64,000 nt of DNA from Pseudomonas koreensis (GTDB lineage: Bacteria; Pseudomonadota; Gammaproteobacteria; Pseudomonadales; Pseudomonadaceae), in contig NZ_JAOEJU010000031.1 of assembly GCF_025447595.1 (NCBI RefSeq), positions 1-64,000 on the forward strand, given 5' to 3'. The notes under the pieces were generated by a model that saw nothing but the letters and a program-made list of their open reading frames with translations, did not search any database and was not told the DNA's origin. Shown piece after piece: positions 58,067-64,000 of this stretch. Each line of letters starts with the position of its first letter. The stretch's first letter is position 1. The position numbers and the translations under genes are program-made.

Positions 58067-58156
58067 CTGTGGGAGCGAGCTTGCTCGCGAACGCGTCATG
58101 TCAGTCAACATAAATGTTGGATGTCAGTCAGCATTCGCGAGCAAGCTCGCTCCCAC
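58067..58156. repeat. REP doublet (REPIN), head-to-head
   Basis: CTGTGGGAGCGAGCTTGCTC (58067 on) and an inverted copy ending CTCCCAC at 58156 lie between the convergent lpxH and emrB genes. The right arm loses the last bases (CCGG for AGAG). The pair may act as a shared transcript end. Confidence 0.88.
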
Positions 58157-58172
58157 CGGTACCGTGTCGCCC

Positions 58173-59702
58173 TTAGTGACCGCTGGCCGCAGGGCCTGCC
58201 TTGGCAGCAAACGGCGGCTTGGCGAGCCACACAATCAGAATCAACCCCATGAACCCCCACCCCAGCAACGTGAAGTAATCCACGGTCGACAACATATACG
58301 CCTGACTGGTCAGCACATGATCCAGTTGCGCATACGCCGGATTGCTCGCCCCGCCCAGTTGATTCAAGGCCTCACGGGTCGCCGGCTCATAGGTGCTGAT
58401 GCTCTCGCTCATATAGGCATGATGCTGATCCGCCCGGCGAATCCAGATCCACGTAGTCAACGACGCCGCAAAGCTGCCGCCCAATGTCCGCAGGAACGTC
58501 GCCAGACCAGCGCCATCGGCAATCTGACTCGGCGGCAAGTCCGACATCAGGATGCTCAGAGTCGGCATGAAGAACAGCGCCACGCCAATCCCCATGAACA
58601 GCTGCACCAAGGCGATGTGCTGGAAGTCCACCTCGTTGGTGAACTCGGCGCGCATGAAGCAGCTCAGACCGATCGCCAGGAACGCCAGCCCGGCCAGCAG
58701 GCGCAGGTCGAACTTGTGCGCGTACTTGCCGACAAACGGTGACAGCAGCACCGGCAGAATGCCGATCGGTGCCACCGCCAGTCCGGCCCAGGTCGCGGTG
58801 TAGCCCATCTGGGTCTGCAGCCACTGCGGCAGGATCAGGTTGATGCCGAAGAATCCGGCGTAACCCAACACCAGCACCAGCGTGCCGATGCGGAAGTTGC
58901 GGTGGGCGAACAGCCGCAGGTTGACCACCGGATGCTGGTCGGTCATTTCCCAGATCACGAACACCGCCAGCGCGATCACCGAAATCGCCGCGCCAATAAT
59001 GATGAAGTTCGACTCGAACCAGTCCAGGTCATTGCCCTTGTCGAGGATCACCTGCAACGCCCCGACGCCGATGATCAGTGTGATCAGCCCGACGTAATCC
59101 ATCGGCTGATGGCTGGTGACCACCGGTCGCTTGGCCAGCTGCTGGCGCACCACCATTACCGCGAAGATCCCGATCGGCACGTTGATGAAGAAAATCCACG
59201 GCCAGCTGTAACTGTCGGTGATCCAGCCGCCGAGGATCGGCCCGGCAATCGGCGCCACCACCGTGACCATCGCCAGCAACGCCAGGGCCATGCCCCGCCT
59301 CGCCGGCGGATAGACCGCGATCAGCAGCGTCTGGGTCATCGGGTACAGCGGCCCGGCCACCAGGCCTTGCAGCACGCGGAAGCCGATCAGTTCCGGCATT
59401 GACGTGGAAATACCGCAGAGGAACGAAGCCAGCACAAACAGGATGGTGGCCCACAGAAACAGCTTCACCTCGCCGAAGCGACGGCTCAGCCAGCCGGTGA
59501 GCGGCAGCGCGATGGCGTTACTCACGGCAAACGAAGTGATGACCCAGGTGCCCTGCTCCGAACTCACGCCGAGGTTGCCGGAAATGGTCGGCAACGCCAC
59601 GTTGGCGATCGTGGTATCGAGCACCTGCATGAAGGTCGCCAGCGACAGGCCGATGGTGCTGAGCAACAGGCTGGGCGGCGTAAAAGAGGCGTTATTGCTC
59701 AT
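58173..59702 (-). CDS. emrB: DHA2-family multidrug efflux MFS transporter, EmrB-like
   Basis: This 509-residue, 14-helix proton-coupled exporter expels lipophilic drugs through a tripartite pump. It shows LDTTIANVALPTISGNLGVS in helix 1 (motif D1), the motif A loop GWLSRRFGEVKLF, and motif C in helix 5 (GPILGGWITDSYSWPWIFFINVPIG). It is the last gene after marR, the outer-membrane factor and emrA. A 156-bp gap with a dyad and a REP doublet separates it from emrA. Confidence 0.93.
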   Translation of the reverse strand: MSNNASFTPPSLLLSTIGLSLATFMQVLDTTIANVALPTISGNLGVSSEQGTWVITSFAVSNAIALPLTGWLSRRFGEVKLFLWATILFVLASFLCGISTSMPELIGFRVLQGLVAGPLYPMTQTLLIAVYPPARRGMALALLAMVTVVAPIAGPILGGWITDSYSWPWIFFINVPIGIFAVMVVRQQLAKRPVVTSHQPMDYVGLITLIIGVGALQVILDKGNDLDWFESNFIIIGAAISVIALAVFVIWEMTDQHPVVNLRLFAHRNFRIGTLVLVLGYAGFFGINLILPQWLQTQMGYTATWAGLAVAPIGILPVLLSPFVGKYAHKFDLRLLAGLAFLAIGLSCFMRAEFTNEVDFQHIALVQLFMGIGVALFFMPTLSILMSDLPPSQIADGAGLATFLRTLGGSFAASLTTWIWIRRADQHHAYMSESISTYEPATREALNQLGGASNPAYAQLDHVLTSQAYMLSTVDYFTLLGWGFMGLILIVWLAKPPFAAKAGPAASGH

Positions 59703-59731
59703 CGCGAATCCTATAAAGCCGAGTTGGCGCC

Positions 59732-59748
59732 GTGTCTGTTACAGACAC
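59732..59748. promoter_or_regulatory. Perfect dyad GTGTCTGT-T-ACAGACAC upstream of emrB
   Basis: Two 8-bp arms around one base lie 30 bp before the emrB start codon. This may be an operator or a hairpin in the intercistronic RNA. No matching copy was seen elsewhere in the window. Confidence 0.4.
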
Positions 59749-59758
59749 AGCCGCCCTT

Positions 59759-59846
59759 TGTGGGAGCGAGCTTGCTCGCGATGGCGGTCTGTCAGATAAA
59801 TTAATGCTGAATGACACACCGCTTTCGCGAGCAAGCTCGCTCCCAC
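59759..59846. repeat. REP doublet (REPIN), head-to-head, inside the emr operon
   Basis: TGTGGGAGCGAGCTTGCTCG (59759 on) and its inverted copy ending CCCACA at 59846 fill the gap between emrA and emrB. Transcribed, it would form a large stem-loop between two operon genes. Confidence 0.88.
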
Positions 59847-59858
59847 AAAGGAAGGGGA

Positions 59859-61061
59859 TCAGCGTTGCGCGGTCTTGCTGACCGCCGCGCTGTTGTCGTG
59901 GATCAACTGGGTGATCATCGCGTCGGCTTCGGCCAGTTGGCGGTCGTAGACGTTGGTGCTGAACGAGGCCTTTTGTGGCGGTTGCTGGGCCAGTACCGGG
60001 CCGCTCTGGTCGTGCAGGTTGACCTCGACATTGGTCGACAGACCGACGCGCAGCGGGTGCTTGGCCAACTCTTCGGCGTTGACGTGAATCCGAACCGGCA
60101 CGCGTTGCACGATCTTGATCCAGTTACCGGTAGCGTTCTGCGCCGGCAACAGGGCGAACGCACTGCCGGTGCCCGCGCCGAGGCTGTCGATGGTGCCGCT
60201 GAACTTCACGTCGCTGCCGTAGATGTCCGACTCGATCTCCACAGGTTGGCCAATGCGCATGTCACGCAGCTGGGTTTCCTTGAAGTTGGCGTCGATCCAC
60301 AGTTGATCCAGCGGAATCACCGCCATCAGCGCGGTGCCCGGCTGCACACGCTGGCCGAGCTGTACGGTGCGTTTGGCAACGTAACCGGTGACCGGTGCGA
60401 TCAGTGTGCTGCGGGCGTTGTTCAGGTAGGCCTGACGCAACTCTGCCGCCGCCGCCATCACGTCCGGGTGCGACGAAACCACGGTGTCATCGACCAGAGC
60501 GCTGGTGGTTTTCAACTGTTGTTTAGCGTTGGCCAAGGCGTTTTGCGCCGAGGTCAGGTCATCACGGGCGTGGGACAGTTCTTCCTGGGAAATCGCCCCA
60601 CCAGCAGCGAGATTCTTCCGACGGTTGAAGTTGTCCTGCGCCTTCTGCACTTCGGCCTGTTGCGCATTGACCTGGGCTTTCATTCCATCGACATTGCTGT
60701 ACAGACCGCGCACCTGACGCACGGTGCGCGCCAGTTTTGCCTGAGCGCTTTGCAGGCCGACTTCGGCGTCGTTCGGGTCGAAGTTGATCAGCACCTGGCC
60801 TTCATGAACCAAGTCACCATCGTCGGCGCCGATGCTGACCACGGTGCCGGTCACCAACGGGGTGATTTCCACCACGTTGCCGTTGACGTAGGCGTCGTCG
60901 GTGCTTTCGCTCCAGCGCCCGATGAATTCGTGATACGCCCAGACACCGGCACCGGCGAGGGCAACAACAACGGCCAGCACCAGCAGCATCACCTTGCGTT
61001 TGCGCGGATTGCCAGTGTCCTGGGCGTTGTCTTGAGCTTGTGTGTTTTCGGCAGTGGCCAT
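59859..61061 (-). CDS. emrA: Multidrug efflux membrane-fusion protein, EmrA-like
   Basis: This 400-residue adaptor has a cytoplasmic N-terminal tail, one membrane helix (about 24-46, KVMLLVLAVVVALAGAGVWAY), then the lipoyl/coiled-coil/beta-barrel layout (ITPLVTGTVVSIGADDGDLV and the return half IAPVTGYVAKRTVQLGQRVQPG). A long helical hairpin (about 95-200) should reach the outer-membrane factor. It lies 15 bp downstream of the OMF gene. Confidence 0.93.
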   Translation of the reverse strand: MATAENTQAQDNAQDTGNPRKRKVMLLVLAVVVALAGAGVWAYHEFIGRWSESTDDAYVNGNVVEITPLVTGTVVSIGADDGDLVHEGQVLINFDPNDAEVGLQSAQAKLARTVRQVRGLYSNVDGMKAQVNAQQAEVQKAQDNFNRRKNLAAGGAISQEELSHARDDLTSAQNALANAKQQLKTTSALVDDTVVSSHPDVMAAAAELRQAYLNNARSTLIAPVTGYVAKRTVQLGQRVQPGTALMAVIPLDQLWIDANFKETQLRDMRIGQPVEIESDIYGSDVKFSGTIDSLGAGTGSAFALLPAQNATGNWIKIVQRVPVRIHVNAEELAKHPLRVGLSTNVEVNLHDQSGPVLAQQPPQKASFSTNVYDRQLAEADAMITQLIHDNSAAVSKTAQR

Positions 61062-61076
61062 GACAAATACCTTGAA

Positions 61077-62546
61077 TTAGTTGTGCGGCGTGGCTGGGGT
61101 GGCGTTGGCTGCGGTCAGGATTTGCCCCTGGAAGCCGCCGCCCAGCGCTTGCATCAGTTGAATCGACAGGTCGATCTGCTCGGCATTCAGGTTGGCCAGC
61201 TGACGCTGGGCCTGCAGCAATTGCTGCTCGATGCTGAGCACGTCCAGGTAGTTGCCGATGCCGGATCCGTAACGCTGGACGACGGTGTTGTAAGAGTCCT
61301 GGGCAATCTCGGTCGCGTGTTGCTGGGCGCCGATCTGCCGGCCGATGTCACGCAACTGGTTGATGGTGTCGCTGACATCGCCCAGGGCTTTCACCAGGCT
61401 TTTGTTGTACTGCGCCACGGCGAGGTCGTAATCGGCGTCGCGGGCATCGAGGTTGGCGCGCAGGCGTCCGCCATCGAAGATCGGCACCGAAATCGTCGGG
61501 GCAATGTTGAAGAAGCGACTGGCGGAACCGAACATCGCGTCCCCCAACAAGGATTCGGCACCGGCGGAGGCCGACAGGTTCAAGTTCGGATAGAACCGGG
61601 TCTTGGCCGAGTCGATGTCCTTGCTTGCCACCTCGACACGCCAGCGCGCGGCGACCAGATCCGGACGACGGCCCAGCAGTTCGGCCGGCAGCACCGATGG
61701 CAGTGCGACAGCGCTGGCTTGCAGGACTTTCGGCCGAGCGATTTCGTTGCCGCGATCCGGGCCTTTGCCGAGCAGCACGGCTAAGGCGATTTTCGCGCTG
61801 TTCAGGCGCTTTTCGGCGTCGATCAGGCTGGCTTCGGAGCTGGCTTCCAGACTTTGGGTCTGCTGGAACTGGTACTGGCTGTCTATCCCGGAACTCAGGC
61901 GACGCTGGCTCAGGTCGAGCATCTGCTTGGTGCGTTTGAGGTCTTCGTTGGCCAGGTCATAAACGATGTGCGCCTGACCGAGATCGCTGTAGGCCCGCGC
62001 CACATCGGCAGCGAGGGTCAGTTGCGCAGCCTGACGGTCGACTTCAGCGGCGCGGGCCTGACCGAGTGCGGCTTCCCAGGCGTCACGCTGACCGCCCCAC
62101 AGATCGAAGTTGTAATTGAAGCCGGCGCTGATGTTGCGCACTGTGGCGTAGGCATCGCCCTGCCCTCGCGGGTCCTGATCCTTGGCCAGACGCGAACGGC
62201 TGATGCCGGCGCTGGCGTCGAGGGTCGGATAGCGCTCGGCATCGGCGGCATACGCGGCGGCGCTGGCCTGATGGGCGCGGGCGTCGGCGATCTGCATGTC
62301 CGGGCTGTCTTTCAGGGCTTCACGAATCAGGCCGTCGAGTTGCGGATCGCCGAGGCTGGTCCACCAGTCACTCTCCGGCCACGCCGCCTGGGACAGGGTG
62401 ACGCCATTGAGCGATTGCCCGGTCTTCAGGGTTTTCGCATCGAGACTGGCGCCCTGGGTATCGAGGCCACTGTAGTTGGCGCAACCGGCGAGGATCATCG
62501 CCGACAGCACCAGTGTCAGGCTGCTGCGCAAGGTTTTACCGCTCAT
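61077..62546 (-). CDS. Outer-membrane efflux lipoprotein, NodT/OprM family
   Basis: This 489-residue TolC-like channel has a lipoprotein signal (SLTLVLSAMILAGCANYSG, lipobox LAGC, Cys near 25). It contains two OEP repeats (about 75-270 and 280-470) with TAARW-like segments such as PDLVAARWRVEVAS. The ATG at 62546 follows AGGTGA and overlaps the marR stop by 11 bp; the GTG three codons earlier is a weaker option. It forms the outer-membrane part of the EmrAB-type pump. Confidence 0.92.
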   Translation of the reverse strand: MSGKTLRSSLTLVLSAMILAGCANYSGLDTQGASLDAKTLKTGQSLNGVTLSQAAWPESDWWTSLGDPQLDGLIREALKDSPDMQIADARAHQASAAAYAADAERYPTLDASAGISRSRLAKDQDPRGQGDAYATVRNISAGFNYNFDLWGGQRDAWEAALGQARAAEVDRQAAQLTLAADVARAYSDLGQAHIVYDLANEDLKRTKQMLDLSQRRLSSGIDSQYQFQQTQSLEASSEASLIDAEKRLNSAKIALAVLLGKGPDRGNEIARPKVLQASAVALPSVLPAELLGRRPDLVAARWRVEVASKDIDSAKTRFYPNLNLSASAGAESLLGDAMFGSASRFFNIAPTISVPIFDGGRLRANLDARDADYDLAVAQYNKSLVKALGDVSDTINQLRDIGRQIGAQQHATEIAQDSYNTVVQRYGSGIGNYLDVLSIEQQLLQAQRQLANLNAEQIDLSIQLMQALGGGFQGQILTAANATPATPHN

Positions 62547-63018
62547 TGTGTTCACCTAACCGCTGGATGGTGATGGGGTCACCGGCTGCCAGCAAAATTT
62601 TCTTGAGGATGTATTCCAGGGTTTTCAACTCGTCCGGGGTCACGGCGCCGGCCAGTTCATTCATGGCGTCAGCGCCGATGTGCGGCAGCCGATCGGCCAG
62701 TTGCTGGCCCTGCTCGGTGAGTTTCAGCTGCACCTGACGGCGATCGCCTTCGCTGCGTTGGCGAACCAGGAAAACTTTCTGCTCCAGACGATCGAGCATG
62801 CGGGTCATCGAACCGCTGTCCAGCGACAGGTGCCGGCACAGCTCGGCCGGGGTGTCGACGCCGAACTGGGCCATGATGATCAACACCTTGAACTGCGCGG
62901 CGGTGATGCCGTGGGGTTCCATGTGGGTGTCGATGATCTTGTCCTTGAGCAAGGCGGCACGGCCGAGCAACAGGCCGAGATGGCAATGCTTGAATTCGTC
63001 TGGGGTGAAATGCTTCAT
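62536..63018 (-). CDS. MarR-family transcriptional regulator of the efflux operon
   Basis: This 160-residue winged-helix repressor has the MarR layout: helices at both ends for dimerisation, recognition region TPAELCRHLSLDSGSMTRMLDRLEQKVFLVRQ (about 55-87) and wing motif RSEGDRRQVQLKLTEQG. It is first in the operon and overlaps the next gene by 11 bp. Two identical 12-bp palindromes in its promoter region are the likely sites of autorepression, released by a bound drug as in EmrR. Confidence 0.93.
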   Translation of the reverse strand: MKHFTPDEFKHCHLGLLLGRAALLKDKIIDTHMEPHGITAAQFKVLIIMAQFGVDTPAELCRHLSLDSGSMTRMLDRLEQKVFLVRQRSEGDRRQVQLKLTEQGQQLADRLPHIGADAMNELAGAVTPDELKTLEYILKKILLAAGDPITIQRLGEHNER

Positions 63019-63032
63019 GTGCTCACCTAATA

Positions 63033-63046
63033 ACTGCCTAGGCAGT
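63033..63046. promoter_or_regulatory. MarR operator palindrome, proximal
   Basis: ACTGCCTAGGCAGT is a perfect 14-bp palindrome 14 bp before the marR ATG, next to its ribosome-binding site. With the flanking GAATGT it is repeated at 63066. Confidence 0.75.
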
Positions 63047-63065
63047 GAATGTATGTCGAGATGTT

Positions 63066-63088
63066 ACTGCCTAGGCAGCGAATGTCAA
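63066..63088. promoter_or_regulatory. MarR operator palindrome, distal, with -35 box
   Basis: ACTGCCTAGGCAGC (63066-63079, 12-bp perfect core) is 33 bp from the proximal copy, about three helical turns. Just upstream on the minus strand is TTGACA (63088-63083), a perfect -35, so a repressor here would lie in the promoter spacer. The -10 is poor (AACATC at 17 bp). Confidence 0.7.
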
Positions 63089-63158
63089 CGCAATAGTTAG
63101 GTTGCTTTGTAATTAGTTGACCAGTGGACTGGGTTTTTATGTACGCAGGCGGCCGCCA

Positions 63159-63230
63159 TCGCGAGCAAGCTCGCTCCCCACAGTTTTTGTGGCGTTCACA
63201 AATCCTGTGTGGGAGCGAGCTTGCTCGCGA
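63159..63230. repeat. REP doublet, tail-to-tail
   Basis: TCGCGAGCAAGCTCGCTCCC (63159 on, with an extra C before CACAG) is followed by 22 bp and the inverted copy TGTGTGGGAGCGAGCTTGCT to 63230. The arm order is the same as in the 13083 doublet. Confidence 0.85.
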
Positions 63231-63262
63231 TGGGAGCGACTCGGTTTCGGAGGGAACGCGGG

Positions 63263-64000
63263 CTAGAAATCCCGCTTGTAGAAGATGTCCAGCGAACTGG
63301 CCACGCCGCTGGCGGCTTCGAGGTAGACCTTTTTGCTCAGCTTGTAGCGCAAGGCGATGGTGTTGGCCGGCTCGAACACGCCGACGCCGTAACGCAGGCT
63401 GAGTTTTTCCGAGATGTTGCCGCTGGCCACCACGCTGGTGGTGTTGCCGCTGCCCTGGGTGTCGAGCTGAAAATCCTGAATGCCCAGGTCACTGGCCAGA
63501 CTGCTGGTGACCCCGGAACTGCCCATCAGACCCAGACCGAGCGCCGCCTGCGCGAGCATGTTGTTGTCCTCGCCAGTGGTGCTCAGCGGACGCCCCAGCA
63601 CCAGATAGGACAGCGCCTGTTCCTGGCTCATGGCTGGCTCGGAGAAGATCTGCGTGGTCGGCTGTTCGGCGCTGCCGCTCAGGCGAATACCGGCGATCAC
63701 GTCATCGGTCTGGCGGATCGCTTCGATGTCCAGATACGGCTGATCGATCGGCCCGGCAAACAGCAGACGCGCGCGACGCACCGTCAGGCGCTGACCATAG
63801 GCGCGATAACGTCCGTCGTTGAGCCACAGCTCGCCGCGAGTGTCCATGTTGTCGCCGATGTGCACCTGGCCTTGCAGATTGGCGGTGAGGCCGAACCCGG
63901 CGAAGCTCAACTTGTCCTGGCCGACCACCACATCGATGTCCATTTTCATCGCCAGCGGCGGCTTGCCCTCTTCGGTCTGCGCGCCGACGATGATCGTGTC
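63263..64000 (-). CDS. tamB: Translocation/assembly module subunit TamB, C-terminal fragment
   Basis: The reading frame is open to the window edge, so only about the last 245 codons are present. The text matches the TamB/YtfN DUF490 domain: beta-rich repeats (GLTANLQGQVHIGDNMDTRGELWLNDGRYRAYGQ), GIRLSGSAEQPTTQIFSEPAMSQEQALSYLVLGRP, and the end YKLSKKVYLEAASGVASSLDIFYKRDF. TamB is an inner-membrane-anchored periplasmic protein that works with TamA in outer-membrane assembly and lipid transport. The first 17 codons shown lie before an internal methionine. Confidence 0.93.
   Translation of the reverse strand, partial: DTIIVGAQTEEGKPPLAMKMDIDVVVGQDKLSFAGFGLTANLQGQVHIGDNMDTRGELWLNDGRYRAYGQRLTVRRARLLFAGPIDQPYLDIEAIRQTDDVIAGIRLSGSAEQPTTQIFSEPAMSQEQALSYLVLGRPLSTTGEDNNMLAQAALGLGLMGSSGVTSSLASDLGIQDFQLDTQGSGNTTSVVASGNISEKLSLRYGVGVFEPANTIALRYKLSKKVYLEAASGVASSLDIFYKRDF

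Overview
The window is 64 kb of chromosome from a Pseudomonas, most likely of the P. fluorescens group. This rests on gene content and order (clpA-clpS-cspD-icd-idh, mnmA-hflD-purB, aceA, then a nuoA-N operon with a fused nuoCD), on GC-rich codon use, and on eight doublets of the palindromic REP sequence built on GGGAGCGAGCYTGCTCGCGA. No phage, insertion sequence, CRISPR array, rRNA or tRNA gene was seen. From memory, the order from clpA to nuoN also matches P. aeruginosa.

Region 1 (1-16.4 kb) is core metabolism and quality control: the ClpA/ClpS degradation pair, CspD, two unrelated NADP isocitrate dehydrogenases (Icd and the monomeric Idh) transcribed divergently, a Nudix-MnmA-HflD-PurB block, the ribosomal oxygenase RoxA with a GNAT protein, an orphan secretin-like protein, and isocitrate lyase. 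Region 2 (16.5-31.4 kb) is the 13-gene respiratory complex I operon, tightly packed except for one 136-bp gap between nuoF and nuoG that holds a perfect 12-bp hairpin.

Region 3 (31.4-35.6 kb) is accessory: a Phd/PIN toxin-antitoxin module lying between two identical 27-bp terminator repeats, a GNAT gene, a candidate small RNA, an OprD-family porin, and two small exported proteins sharing an EGGGDRTFDR segment (PtrA/DUF2790 type). Region 4 (35.6-43.8 kb) is a heavy-metal efflux system, czcCBA, with a divergent two-component system. A 16-bp motif is shared, in the same orientation and at nearly the same distance, between czcC and one of the small exported-protein genes, so the two regions are probably one metal-stress regulon.

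Region 5 (43.8-53.4 kb) has an aminopeptidase preceded by a 24-codon overlapping leader ORF, then a six-gene ABC importer of the glycerol/polyol type (binding protein, small membrane protein, two permeases, two ATPases). A divergent sigma-54 activator lies beside it. A near-consensus -24/-12 promoter and an array of six TGAACA repeats tie the activator to the importer.

Region 6 (53.4-64 kb) has cysS, glnS, ppiB and lpxH, then a MarR-controlled EmrAB-type multidrug efflux operon with two 12-bp operator palindromes, and the 3-prime end of tamB running off the right edge.
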